Shown here piece after piece: positions 44,925 to 53,867 of a stretch of DNA of 64,000 nt. Position numbers and translations under genes: made by a program. Source of the stretch: Sphingobacteriales bacterium (GTDB taxonomy: Bacteria > Bacteroidota > Bacteroidia > Chitinophagales > Chitinophagaceae). Location: NCBI GenBank assembly GCA_026391525.1, contig JAPLEF010000174.1, positions 1 to 64,000 on the forward strand. Reading direction: 5' to 3'. Below the pieces are notes generated by a model, which did no database searches, was not told where the DNA came from, and saw only the letters and a list, made by a program, of their open reading frames with translations. The stretch's first letter is position 1. Every line of letters starts with the position of its first letter.

Positions 44925-45422
44925 ATGAAAAAGTTTTTTCGCATTTTATTTACCGTTTTGATAGCAGCTTTTCTATTGATTCAATTTTACCCCAGACCGG
45001 AAAAAAACAATGGGAATACTGAAAGCGAGCAAGACATAAGTAAGGTAATAAACACTCCGGCACCTGTGCTGGCCATACTGAAAACCAGTTGCTACGATTG
45101 CCACAGTAACCAAACTTATTATCCTTGGTATGCCCAAATCCAGCCGGTTGCCCTTTGGTTGAATGACCATATCGAAAAAGGGAAAAAAGAACTGAATTTT
45201 ACACTTTTCGGCCAATACCCGGTTTCAAAACAGTACCGTAAATTGGAAGAAATCGGAGAAATGGTTCAGGAAGATGAAATGCCTCTGGTTTCTTATACCC
45301 TGATTCACAGGAATGCCAAATTAGACGAGAGCCAAAAACAAACCCTCCTTTCATGGGTGGGAAGTGCCAGAAAGTATTTCCAGAATACCCATAGCCCAGA
45401 AACACTCGAAAGAAAGCCGTAA
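44925..45422 (+). CDS. Haem-binding domain protein (periplasmic, one CxxCH site)
   Basis: A 165-residue protein with an N-terminal membrane anchor or signal (about 5-22) and a single c-type haem attachment site CYDCHSNQT (residues about 56-64), followed by TYYPWYAQIQPVALW, the hallmark of the haem-binding domain PF14376. Members occur widely in Bacteroidota and are of unknown function. It lies 9 bases behind gpmI and upstream of the ECF sigma gene, 109 bases away. Confidence 0.85.
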   Translation: MKKFFRILFTVLIAAFLLIQFYPRPEKNNGNTESEQDISKVINTPAPVLAILKTSCYDCHSNQTYYPWYAQIQPVALWLNDHIEKGKKELNFTLFGQYPVSKQYRKLEEIGEMVQEDEMPLVSYTLIHRNAKLDESQKQTLLSWVGSARKYFQNTHSPETLERKP

Positions 45423-45486
45423 TATGCGGAAGCTGAAAACTAAGTTTGTTAAAATTTAGGTTTGTAAGCCAGTTAAGCAGCATAAA

Positions 45487-45505
45487 ATAGGCTATTATTG
45501 CCTAT
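45487..45505. promoter_or_regulatory. Inverted repeat upstream of the ECF sigma gene
   Basis: ATAGGC-N7-GCCTAT, a perfect 6-bp inverted repeat ending 26 bases before the sigma factor ATG. It could be an operator, a 5'-UTR hairpin or a weak terminator for the gene before it; no T-tract follows, which favours one of the first two. Confidence 0.35.
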
Positions 45506-45531
45506 ATTTAGAGGTACAAAAATCAACCACC

Positions 45532-46113
45532 ATGACCGAAGAGCAAATGCTTGCCGGAAGTATGAATAACAATGCTTCTGCACAAGAAGTGTTTTACAAT
45601 AGGTTCAGTCCCCGAATGCTTGGTGTATGCTATCGTTTTGCAAAAAACAGGGAAGATGCGGAAGACATGTTACAGGAAGGATTCATCAAAGTATTCACTC
45701 AATTGCACCAGTACCGTAGTGAAGGTGCTCTTGAAGGATGGATCCGTAGGATCATTGTTCATACCTGTATAAATATCCTCAAAAAAAATAAGAAATTCTC
45801 AGATAGTGTGGATCTCATTCATGCCCATAGCATTCATGTAAAGGAAGATATGATTCCTTCCATCATGCAGGCTAAGCAAGTGGTGGAATGTATCCGACTA
45901 TTACCATTGGGCTACCGAACTGTACTCAACCTTTATGCCATTGAAGGTTACTCGCATAAGGAAATTTCAAAGATGCTTGAAGTTGAAGAAAGCACCAGCC
46001 GCAGCCAATACACCCGGGCTAAAGCGATGCTTGAAGAAATACTGGTTAAAAAGAACATCATTCAAAAACAAAGGTCAAGGATTTCAATCGGCAATGCCGC
46101 TTCCTTGCTTTAA
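45532..46113 (+). CDS. ECF RNA polymerase sigma factor
   Basis: A 193-residue sigma factor of the extracytoplasmic-function group, with region 2 (about 20-85, YRFAKNREDAEDMLQEGF) and region 4 (about 120-175, GYSHKEISKMLEVEESTSRS helix-turn-helix). Regions 1.1 and 3 are absent, as usual. The adjacent gene encodes a candidate anti-sigma factor, 51 bases downstream on the same strand. Its regulon is unknown; autoregulation from the upstream inverted repeat region is a reasonable guess. The assignment as ECF is firm, the pairing is inferred. Confidence 0.93.
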   Translation: MTEEQMLAGSMNNNASAQEVFYNRFSPRMLGVCYRFAKNREDAEDMLQEGFIKVFTQLHQYRSEGALEGWIRRIIVHTCINILKKNKKFSDSVDLIHAHSIHVKEDMIPSIMQAKQVVECIRLLPLGYRTVLNLYAIEGYSHKEISKMLEVEESTSRSQYTRAKAMLEEILVKKNIIQKQRSRISIGNAASLL

Positions 46114-46164
46114 TTTTTTTATCAAAATAAAAGCCTGTCAAGGCTTATAACGCTTGTGTGAAAG

Positions 46165-47688
46165 ATGGAAAAAAATTACTACGATAATCATTTTGAACAG
46201 TTTCTCAAAGAAACGGTCGACGATTTCAGGATGTATCCTTCCAGAAAGGTTTGGACAAGTATTTATAATAATGTTCAACCGGGCCGGAGATGGCCTTCCT
46301 TACCGATCATGTTGCTGATGCTGATGACATTTTCATTTTTAGGCAGTTCGAATAAATATGAAATCAGGAAATTTGAAACCGCTAATCAAAATATCAATCT
46401 CAAAAGAGAGAAAGAAAATATTGCGGGAAATAACCCAAGCCACTCCATCAGCAAAAACGCTACAAATATATCAGGCAATCAGGCATTATTTGCTGAAGCA
46501 TCCTTATCTGAGAATACCAGCAACAATCTAGTTCAAGATCAGGAAGGCCGGCAAACTTTGATTTCAAATCAAACCATCGCATTAGCATCAGCAAAAGGAA
46601 AAGCCAATCTTGTTTCATCAACAGCTACTCTGGAATATACAAATGAGGCGATAACAAATGAATTGGCTGAAAATAGCAGTTTAACAACTACTGAAACAAC
46701 TACTTTAAAATCATCTTCCGTAAATAATAACATCAGCAAACAAGGCCAGTCTTCTTTTGAAAAAGAAACAAATACGGCATTCCCGGACGGTAGCTTGAAG
46801 GAAGACTTCAATCAGTATGATGAACTCACTGTTTCAACAGGTAACCAGCAACTACTTAGCATCCGTAGCCCACGTGTGAAGAAACGCAGCATCACTTACC
46901 TGTCAGATCGTGAAACCGTTGAAGACATCGCTTTCCATAATAAACCTGTAAACAAATGGAAAGGCAGGGCTGGATATAGTTTTTATGCCACACCATCTGT
47001 TGGCTACCGTCAACTGAATTCAACAATGGAAACTAAAAATTATGCCCAATCCTTATCTAATGGAGCTTCAGGATTAGTAAGCGAAAACAATCAGCTCGAA
47101 CATGCTCCAGGATTCAATTTAGAATTGGGTGGCAATTATTTTTATCGCTTAACGAAAAACCTGCGCTTAAAAGCAGGTATACAGATTAACTATACCAACT
47201 ATAGAATTCACGCAAAAGAAATTGATCACCCTACCATGACGATGTTACTGGTGAATAATCCAACAACTGGCTCACAAGAACTGGTATCCTTTGCCAGCTC
47301 GTTAGCGAATGTTAACGGAGGCACACACCTAAATAGCAGCACTTTTCAATTTTCGCTCCCTATTGGTGCAGACCTGAAACTGGCCGGTAACGAAGATCTG
47401 CAATGGATGATAGGTGGTACTATCCAACCTACATTGGTTATGGGTGGCAACCCTTACCTCGTTTCAGCAGATATGAAAAACTATATCAACGACCCTTCCA
47501 TGCTTCGTCGCCTTAACATCAACAGCAGCATTGAAACTTTCCTAAGTTACCGCATGAAGAATGGCGCTACGTTAAACGCTGGTCCGCAATTCAGATATCA
47601 GTTGTTGTCTACCTACAACAAACAGAACGTTTACGATGAAAAATTGTATAACATTGGTTTCAAAATAGGTATCAGCAAAAATTTATAA
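46165..47688 (+). CDS. Candidate dual-membrane-spanning anti-sigma factor
   Basis: A 507-residue protein with four visible parts. Residues 1-45 are a short polar head with FEQFLKETVDDFRMYPSR and VWTSIYNNV, which resembles the cytoplasmic N-terminus of Bacteroidota proteins encoded next to ECF sigma factors. Residues 46-61 form one hydrophobic helix (LPIMLLMLMTFSFLG). Residues 62-265 are a low-complexity linker rich in Asn, Ser, Thr and Glu. Residues about 268-507 alternate polar and hydrophobic strands and look like an outer-membrane beta-barrel. The layout matches the dual-membrane-spanning anti-sigma factors described in Bacteroides thetaiotaomicron. No biochemical data exist for this gene; sigma binding is inferred from gene order and topology. 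Confidence 0.65.
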   Translation: MEKNYYDNHFEQFLKETVDDFRMYPSRKVWTSIYNNVQPGRRWPSLPIMLLMLMTFSFLGSSNKYEIRKFETANQNINLKREKENIAGNNPSHSISKNATNISGNQALFAEASLSENTSNNLVQDQEGRQTLISNQTIALASAKGKANLVSSTATLEYTNEAITNELAENSSLTTTETTTLKSSSVNNNISKQGQSSFEKETNTAFPDGSLKEDFNQYDELTVSTGNQQLLSIRSPRVKKRSITYLSDRETVEDIAFHNKPVNKWKGRAGYSFYATPSVGYRQLNSTMETKNYAQSLSNGASGLVSENNQLEHAPGFNLELGGNYFYRLTKNLRLKAGIQINYTNYRIHAKEIDHPTMTMLLVNNPTTGSQELVSFASSLANVNGGTHLNSSTFQFSLPIGADLKLAGNEDLQWMIGGTIQPTLVMGGNPYLVSADMKNYINDPSMLRRLNINSSIETFLSYRMKNGATLNAGPQFRYQLLSTYNKQNVYDEKLYNIGFKIGISKNL

Positions 47689-47707
47689 ATCTCTTTTTTT
47701 TGGTAAG

Positions 47708-47735
47708 AACGCAACTCAAAAAGTTGCGTTTTTTT
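47708..47735 (+). terminator. Terminator after the sigma/anti-sigma pair
   Basis: A 9-bp stem AACGCAACT/AGTTGCGTT with a 5-base loop followed by a run of T. It separates the sigma factor pair from the lipoprotein and uvrC. Confidence 0.88.
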
Positions 47736-47778
47736 ATAGATGACGGATTGAGCCGGGAAGATGACTTAATTTTATAGG

Positions 47779-48366
47779 ATGAAAAACGCAATTTTCTATT
47801 GTATTGCAATCACTATTGCCTGCGGATGTAAAAATGCGGGTAAGCCAAAACAGGAAGCCTCTCAAACCATTCAGGAAGATAAATCGGTATCCGTATTCTT
47901 TCCGGTAACAAGTTATCTCCAGGGGCAACTGGTAGATATCCGAAAAGCCGCTGTTAACCCGCTAAAACTAACGGCAACGAATGGTCGCACTGATTCTGTT
48001 TGGTTAAAAATAGAAGACCTGGAAACTGAAATGGCAGAATTTCTTCATCCTGAAATCGACTCTCTCAATATGGTTAGCTATTTTTCTGAAAAGAAATTTT
48101 TCGATCAAACAATTAATGCAATAACGCTCACCTATGATCCAACAGGTAAAGTGCCCGATTCAATCCCTTATCTCCATTGGGATGTATATATTGATCCGGA
48201 ATCAAATCAGGTGCAAAGGATTTATATGATTAAGAAATTGGATCCTGACACAACCAGGCAACTTACCTGGGTTTCCGATAGATGGTGTAAAGCGATCAGT
48301 ATCATCACCAGATCGGATGGAAGCAGTTATACCTCTGACGAAGTAACTTACAAGTGGCAATTTTAA
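47779..48366 (+). CDS. Hypothetical lipoprotein
   Basis: A 195-residue protein with a type II signal (lipobox ACGC, Cys17) and a mature part of about 178 residues with no recognised domain. A TAATTTTA box lies a few bases before the ATG with TTG at about the right distance, so it has a likely promoter of its own. It ends one base before the uvrC start. Confidence 0.7.
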   Translation: MKNAIFYCIAITIACGCKNAGKPKQEASQTIQEDKSVSVFFPVTSYLQGQLVDIRKAAVNPLKLTATNGRTDSVWLKIEDLETEMAEFLHPEIDSLNMVSYFSEKKFFDQTINAITLTYDPTGKVPDSIPYLHWDVYIDPESNQVQRIYMIKKLDPDTTRQLTWVSDRWCKAISIITRSDGSSYTSDEVTYKWQF

Positions 48367-48367
48367 A

Positions 48368-50176
48368 ATGACACAAAGCGAATTTTCTTCCATAGCACCA
48401 ACTTTACCTGCACAACCAGGTATCTATAAATACTACGATGAAACGGCATCGCTGCTTTATGTGGGAAAAGCCAAACATATCCGGAAAAGGGTAAGCAGCT
48501 ATTTCAACAAAACGGGCAATAATTACAAAACACAGGAACTGGTAAGGCGAATCCATCGCATCGAATACACTATTGTAGACAATGAACAAGATGCCTTTTT
48601 CCTGGAAAACACATTGATCAAGGAATATCAACCTCTTTTCAATATCAACCTTAAAGACGATAAGACCTATCCCTATATCGTTGTAAAGAATGAACCTTTC
48701 CCTAGAGTGTTCTTCACAAGAAAACAGTTCAACGACGGTTCGGTATATTTTGGTCCTTATGCATCAGTTGCAAAAGTCCGGGATCTCCTTGAATTCATCC
48801 GTCAACATATTCCGCTTCGTACCTGCAATCTCGCCCTAACATCTACTAATATCACTAAAGGGAAATTTAAAGTTTGTCTGGAATACCATTTGGGCAACTG
48901 TAATGGTCCATGTGAAGGAAAACAAACTGCTGATGATTATGCAGAAGGAATTACCCGGCTCAAACATCTGTTGAAAGGTAACCTTGCACCGGTGATACAG
49001 GTTTTCAAACAGGAAATGAAATCACATGCAGATGATCTTGAGTTTGAAAAAGCAGCCATCTATCAGCAAAAGCTTGCCTTCCTTCAGGAATACAAGGCGA
49101 AATCTACCGTAGTGAACAGCAAAACAGGCACAATAGATGTATTCAGCATTGCAGATGAAACGGATGAAGCTTATATCAATTATCTGGCTATTCAGGATGG
49201 AAGCATCATCCTCACCAAAAACAGCCTCATCGAAAAAAAGCTGGAACTAAGTGCAGAAGAAGTGCTTACTCAGGCTATTGTTCAGTTGCGTAATACCTTC
49301 AGGAGCGAAGCTCATGAAATCATCGTCCCGTTTCCGATTAATCTGCCTGAGGAAGGTTTAGTTATTACTGTCCCCCGTCTGGGCGATAAGAAGAAACTGC
49401 TCGATTTATCACAAAAAAATGCGGACTATTATAAAGCTGAAATAGCTGCACATAAGCGGTTGAAATTATCAGACCGCACACTTGAAGAAAATGCGCAAAT
49501 GATATCAATGCTTCAGGAAGACCTACAGTTACCGGATGAGCCCATACATATAGAATGTTTCGACAATTCCAATCTGCAAGGTTCAAATGCAGTAGCAGCA
49601 ATGGTTTGCTTCCGAAATGGATTACCCAGTAAAAAAGATTACCGGCGCTTTCATATCAAAACCGTAGCCGGCATTAACGACTTTGCCTCCATGAAAGAAG
49701 TGGTTTACAGGAGGTACAAACGTATGACGGATGAGGGCACTGCATTGCCACAACTGGTAATTATAGATGGCGGTAAAGGGCAGCTGAGTGCAGCACTCGA
49801 AAGCATCACAGCATTGGGGTTATCGGGAAGGATGACTTTGGTTGGACTAGCCAAACAAAAAGAAGAATTATTTTTTGCAGGAGACAGTGAATCGCTTCAA
49901 TTGCCATGGGGCAGCCAAAGCTTACAACTCATAAGAAGGATCAGGGATGAAGTACATCGTTTTGGCATCAGCTTTCACCGCGATATTCGAAGCAAACAAG
50001 CTATCCGTCATGGATTAGAAGATATACCCGGAATAGGACCACAAACCATTACCACGCTTTTGAAAACTTTTAAATCCATCAAACAAATCAGGCAAACTTC
50101 TTATGGAGCTATTGAGAATGCCATTGGCAAAAAAAAGGCTGATACCTTAATAGATTGGCTAAGCAGGAATAAATAA
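48368..50176 (+). CDS. uvrC: UvrABC excinuclease subunit C
   Basis: The nuclease subunit of nucleotide excision repair, cutting both sides of the lesion. Domains in order: GIY-YIG nuclease (GIYKYYD and LYVGKAK, residues about 18-37), a cysteine cluster (CLEYHLGNCNGPCEG, about 174-188), UVR domain (KQEMKSHADDLEFEKAA), the RNase H-like nuclease (IECFDNSNLQG, DGGKGQLSAA) and the C-terminal helix-hairpin-helix (IPGIGPQT). At 602 residues it is full length. Confidence 0.97.
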   Translation: MTQSEFSSIAPTLPAQPGIYKYYDETASLLYVGKAKHIRKRVSSYFNKTGNNYKTQELVRRIHRIEYTIVDNEQDAFFLENTLIKEYQPLFNINLKDDKTYPYIVVKNEPFPRVFFTRKQFNDGSVYFGPYASVAKVRDLLEFIRQHIPLRTCNLALTSTNITKGKFKVCLEYHLGNCNGPCEGKQTADDYAEGITRLKHLLKGNLAPVIQVFKQEMKSHADDLEFEKAAIYQQKLAFLQEYKAKSTVVNSKTGTIDVFSIADETDEAYINYLAIQDGSIILTKNSLIEKKLELSAEEVLTQAIVQLRNTFRSEAHEIIVPFPINLPEEGLVITVPRLGDKKKLLDLSQKNADYYKAEIAAHKRLKLSDRTLEENAQMISMLQEDLQLPDEPIHIECFDNSNLQGSNAVAAMVCFRNGLPSKKDYRRFHIKTVAGINDFASMKEVVYRRYKRMTDEGTALPQLVIIDGGKGQLSAALESITALGLSGRMTLVGLAKQKEELFFAGDSESLQLPWGSQSLQLIRRIRDEVHRFGISFHRDIRSKQAIRHGLEDIPGIGPQTITTLLKTFKSIKQIRQTSYGAIENAIGKKKADTLIDWLSRNK

Positions 50177-50264
50177 AAAAAGGGCCAGGATAGAAATCCA
50201 GCCCCGCTTAAAATCCAATATCCTATGAAAAACCATGGTAAAAGTATCAGTATAACAGCACATA

Positions 50265-50290
50265 AAAAATACCCTGTTTAGGGTATTTTT
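50265..50290 (+). terminator. Terminator of uvrC
   Basis: Perfect 10-bp stem AAAAATACCC/GGGTATTTTT with a 6-base loop; the right arm provides the T-tract. It is 88 bases after the uvrC stop and partly back-to-back with the gldN terminator. Confidence 0.8.
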
Positions 50291-50319
50291 AAAAAAGCCC
50301 TTTACAATGAAAGGGCTTT
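50291..50319 (-). terminator. Terminator of the gldKLMN operon
   Basis: Perfect 10-bp stem AAAGCCCTTT/AAAGGGCTTT at 50294-50303/50310-50319; on the minus strand it is followed by a run of T to 50291. It lies 25 bases past the gldN stop. Confidence 0.85.
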
Positions 50320-50344
50320 GGGTATTAAACAATTTTTTGATGAA

Positions 50345-51364
50345 TTAGTAACTCCAGAGATCCTGTTCGTAATTGAAAATTTTTTCCTTGATATTTTCAC
50401 CTTCAAACAATTGGAGTATACCGTTTTCAGATAGTCCGTTGACATTCTTGATATATAGATCTTTTGGATTATCCATTGAACTTTTAATGATCCTTCCATA
50501 GAACATCCTTCCTTCGAATAATTCTTCCCAGCTCATACGTCCGCCAAAGTTCTTTGCATTGTACACTTCATACTTTGCAAAAACGGGACGCATATCCGGA
50601 TAATAGAGCCAGAATAATTCTGTTTCACCCAGATTTACGCCAGCAGAGGTAATAATACTTTTTACAGGTGCGATGCCAAGGATACGCCAGAAAAGCCTTG
50701 AACTTTCTTTGTCGAAAATCACTTCTTCTTTAACACGAAATTTGTAAAAAGAATCGAGATTCACTTCATTACGCATTTTTTTAGAGCCGGTTTGTTCGCC
50801 TAATTCATTGTATACTGGCACATCGATTTCATCACCCAAAACAATCTTAGCGATCTCCGCTTTAGTCATCGGGGTAGTAAACCGGTCGCCATCAGCAGCG
50901 GAAAAAGCAGTAACAGCGCTATCTTGCAATGCTTGAAGAAGTATAGAGATAAAACGCTGGTTGCCATTATCTGCATCAGCAGAATACATGAAAGGAAGGT
51001 TTATTTTTTCCCTGGTATCAATTTCACGCCAGATCCTGTGACGGTAAACGGCATCATCAGCACGAAGATGCTCATACGGAAGCGGCATCCTGTCGCGCAA
51101 AACAGCGGTTTCTACAGCTTCATCAGGCCTAAGTGATTTTTTGATAGGCTTAATGGGCAGGCTATCGTTCACCGGTTCAGGAGTTGCCGCAACAGCAGCA
51201 AGACTATCTGCAGAAGCTACAGTGGGTTGAATACTGGCTTTAGTTTTTGCCTTGGTAGTTCTTTTTGTTGATTTTCTGCCTGTTTTTTTCTGGGCGCTTG
51301 CTACATCAGCAAAGCCGCAAAGCAGAACAGCAATAAAAAGAAACTTGAACAACCTTGTTTTCAT
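50345..51364 (-). CDS. gldN: Gliding motility/type IX secretion protein GldN (PorN)
   Basis: A 339-residue periplasmic protein that forms rings with GldK at the outer membrane in the type IX secretion system. A signal peptide ends near ASAQ (about residue 25); a Lys/Thr-rich segment follows, then the GldN core with the MPLPYEHLRADDAVY and IWREIDTREKINLPF segments. The ATG at 51364 is preferred because it begins the signal peptide; a longer frame to 51418 overlaps gldM. It is the last gene of gldK-L-M-N, 10 bases after gldM, followed by a terminator. Confidence 0.93.
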   Translation of the reverse strand: MKTRLFKFLFIAVLLCGFADVASAQKKTGRKSTKRTTKAKTKASIQPTVASADSLAAVAATPEPVNDSLPIKPIKKSLRPDEAVETAVLRDRMPLPYEHLRADDAVYRHRIWREIDTREKINLPFMYSADADNGNQRFISILLQALQDSAVTAFSAADGDRFTTPMTKAEIAKIVLGDEIDVPVYNELGEQTGSKKMRNEVNLDSFYKFRVKEEVIFDKESSRLFWRILGIAPVKSIITSAGVNLGETELFWLYYPDMRPVFAKYEVYNAKNFGGRMSWEELFEGRMFYGRIIKSSMDNPKDLYIKNVNGLSENGILQLFEGENIKEKIFNYEQDLWSY

Positions 51365-51374
51365 AGAATTGATT

Positions 51375-52895
51375 TTAATAAAGTGCAATAGATTTACCAT
51401 CAATGCTTCGGATACCATCGGGTCCCTGAACTTTTACATTATCAAAAGTGATCACAGAGCCTGGTCCGCACTTGGCTATTAACGATGAAAGCGCTGATAA
51501 ATTGTTTCCGGTTAATGCCAGTTGTGCAACGTTAGGGAAATTAGCTCCGGAAAAATATACCGTAGCACTTACGATTTGGAATTTCAGGTCAAAATCAAAA
51601 TTCTCCAATTCTGCCCGGCAGAACTGCTGACTTTTGAATTCAACAGAAGGCATCCTTACTTTACCGGAACCCACTTTAAATACCGGATCAGGAATACGCT
51701 TAACCCTGAATTCGAAAGATGTTGTTTTTTTATCGGCAACTACATTGATAGAGGCCTTTCCGATAGCAGAAACCCGAACTGTACGGGCTGAACCAGAACC
51801 GGAGATAGTACCACCACTCATGGTTACATTGGTTTTGTCCCAACCTGTTGGTGAACCAATTGTTACCGGATTATCAACACCGATGTAAAACACATTCATC
51901 TTATCAAGCATCACCGCAGCACCACCGGGGGTACCCACTGTGTACTTCACATCAAATGATTTGGTTTCTTTGGTACCATCGGGTTTGGTAAAAGTTACAT
52001 TTACGGGAACCGATCTTGCGCCACCACCGGAGGCCTGAAATTTGTAGCTGGCTCTTCCATCCGGGCCAAGTGCTGCACCTGATCCGTTAATGGTAATCTG
52101 TGGTTTTGCAGCTGCACTATAAGCACCTACACCAGCAGTGATTTCCACTTCTTCACCAGGCATTACGTAATTGGAACTTTGACCAACCAATGCAGCAAAC
52201 TGATCGTAAACCACTTTAACTGCTCCTACCTGATTGTGGCAATAGGTTACAACTGCATTTTCTGCATTCTTTACATTGTTTTGAAATTTACTCAACAAGG
52301 TAAGTCCGGCAACAGTTGGTGTCATATGAAAGTAGGCATTAGTGAAATCTTTCACTTTGCCATCCTGGCCTTTAATAGGCTCAACATCAACCGGGAAAGT
52401 TTTTTCGAATTCTTTAAGGATTGCTGGATCTATTGCAAGCATTGCTTTGCGGTAATCCTTCAATTTTTGTTCGAATTCAGGGCCTTTCTTTTTTCCGCCT
52501 TCACCGCTACCAAATAAACGGGTTGCAGCTTCAAGGTCATCTTCTTTGAATTGTTCTTTTCCTTCAACCATTTTCAAATCGGCTTCTTTCTTAAGCTCAG
52601 TTTTAAGGTTGTTGATGTAAGCATCCATCTCCGTAGACAGTTTTTGAGCCTGCAATGCCTTGTCGTTCCAGGGCTTGGCTTTTTCTGCTGTCATTGGATC
52701 ATTCAGTTTCCCTTGCAGGGAAGTATAAAGTGTTTTATTTGCTGATGCGAGGTTCCCGTTTGAAGTTTCTAAACTCTTGTCAACTACTTTAAAGGCGTTG
52801 AGGATTTCAGATGATACGTTGAGTGCCAGCAGTGCGGTAAGCACGAGGTACATCAGGTTGATCATCTTCTGCCGGGGCTCTTTAGGTAAAGCCAT
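51375..52895 (-). CDS. gldM: Gliding motility/type IX secretion protein GldM (PorM)
   Basis: A 506-residue protein, the rotating shaft of the type IX secretion motor. An N-terminal helix (about 12-32, LMYLVLTALLALNVSSEIL) anchors it in the inner membrane with GldL, and the long periplasmic part consists of a helical D1 domain and three beta-rich domains (roughly from residue 225). The KEPRQKMINLMYLVLTALLA phrase is nearly diagnostic. It lies between gldL and gldN on the same strand. Confidence 0.96.
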   Translation of the reverse strand: MALPKEPRQKMINLMYLVLTALLALNVSSEILNAFKVVDKSLETSNGNLASANKTLYTSLQGKLNDPMTAEKAKPWNDKALQAQKLSTEMDAYINNLKTELKKEADLKMVEGKEQFKEDDLEAATRLFGSGEGGKKKGPEFEQKLKDYRKAMLAIDPAILKEFEKTFPVDVEPIKGQDGKVKDFTNAYFHMTPTVAGLTLLSKFQNNVKNAENAVVTYCHNQVGAVKVVYDQFAALVGQSSNYVMPGEEVEITAGVGAYSAAAKPQITINGSGAALGPDGRASYKFQASGGGARSVPVNVTFTKPDGTKETKSFDVKYTVGTPGGAAVMLDKMNVFYIGVDNPVTIGSPTGWDKTNVTMSGGTISGSGSARTVRVSAIGKASINVVADKKTTSFEFRVKRIPDPVFKVGSGKVRMPSVEFKSQQFCRAELENFDFDLKFQIVSATVYFSGANFPNVAQLALTGNNLSALSSLIAKCGPGSVITFDNVKVQGPDGIRSIDGKSIALY

Positions 52896-52961
52896 AACTA
52901 TTGATATTAATTGTATTTATGGAATATGGTTTGGTTCGGTTCTTTAAACTAACGGTGATGA

Positions 52962-53726
52962 CTATCTGCCTTGCATTGCGCCAAGCATGTTGCCATAAAC
53001 CGTGTTGAGTTTACTCAGGTTGTTGGCCAAAGTACTGATTTGATCTTTCGCCCTGTTGGCATCATCAACACTGCTCATCATAGCCTGACTTGCTTCAGCC
53101 ATTTTACCGTAGAAGCCATTAAGCGCTTTCAGGTGATTATTGCTTTCTTTCAATTCAAGTTCATAGATGGTATTGAGTGAACCCAGGTTTTTTGTAAGAA
53201 CCTGAACCTGCTCATGAAAACCTTTTGCACTTTCAGATGCATTATTGAATGAAGTCATGGTATTGGCACTGCTGGTAAATGCGGTTGCCATGTTACCGAT
53301 AGCACTAGTGGCTTCCTTGGTTTTGGCATTGAAATCACCAGTTGATTTAACTACATCGCTTACATCGGTAATTCCTGAAACGGTGGTTCCTAATTTTTGG
53401 AAACCTTCGCCTAATTTTTTCAAGTTGGCAGGAGTGATATCTGCGTCCTGAAGCATTTTATCCATATTCGCTAAAGCAGGATTTCCAACAGGAACCGCCT
53501 TATGGGCGCCGTGCTCGAAATCTTCCTTCACTGCCGGGTAAATGAGATAAAGAATACCGTACAAAAGGAAAATCAACGCCTCTGTGTACAATCCAATCTT
53601 CAACCAAAGATCTGCAATTGGGGTGTGTAGGATTTTCTGTAAAGCACCAAAGATTACAGCCGCAGCAGCTACAGAAACGGCAACGTCCATCCATTTACTA
53701 ATGTTAGAAGGAATTTTAACTGACAT
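52962..53726 (-). CDS. gldL: Gliding motility/type IX secretion protein GldL (PorL)
   Basis: A 254-residue inner-membrane protein that forms the proton-powered motor of the type IX secretion system with GldM. Two hydrophobic helices (about 14-28 and 38-64) contain an acidic residue (Glu49 in GLYTEALIFLLYG), in keeping with the glutamate needed for proton-driven rotation. The cytoplasmic C-terminal part is helical and coiled-coil-like. It follows gldK by 141 bases that include a strong hairpin. Confidence 0.95.
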   Translation of the reverse strand: MSVKIPSNISKWMDVAVSVAAAAVIFGALQKILHTPIADLWLKIGLYTEALIFLLYGILYLIYPAVKEDFEHGAHKAVPVGNPALANMDKMLQDADITPANLKKLGEGFQKLGTTVSGITDVSDVVKSTGDFNAKTKEATSAIGNMATAFTSSANTMTSFNNASESAKGFHEQVQVLTKNLGSLNTIYELELKESNNHLKALNGFYGKMAEASQAMMSSVDDANRAKDQISTLANNLSKLNTVYGNMLGAMQGR

Positions 53727-53785
53727 GTTTTTTAGATTTTAAGGTTTTTAAGTTGGGATTGTTGTTCGTAAAAAATTAGTAGAAG

Positions 53786-53819
53786 AACCCGTTCCTGGTT
53801 CGGTGACCGGGAACGGGTT
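53786..53819 (-). other. Intercistronic hairpin between gldK and gldL
   Basis: A 10-bp perfect stem AACCCGTTCC/GGAACGGGTT extended by a T-G pair and a 3-bp inner helix (14 bp in all, hexaloop). On the transcript strand a T6 run follows after about 11 bases, too far for a classical terminator. It may be an attenuator or an mRNA-stability element that separates gldK from gldLMN expression. Confidence 0.6.
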
Positions 53820-53867
53820 ATTCAAGTTGATAAATTTTCAGATTAGAATTGTTTCAGGAAATTCAAA

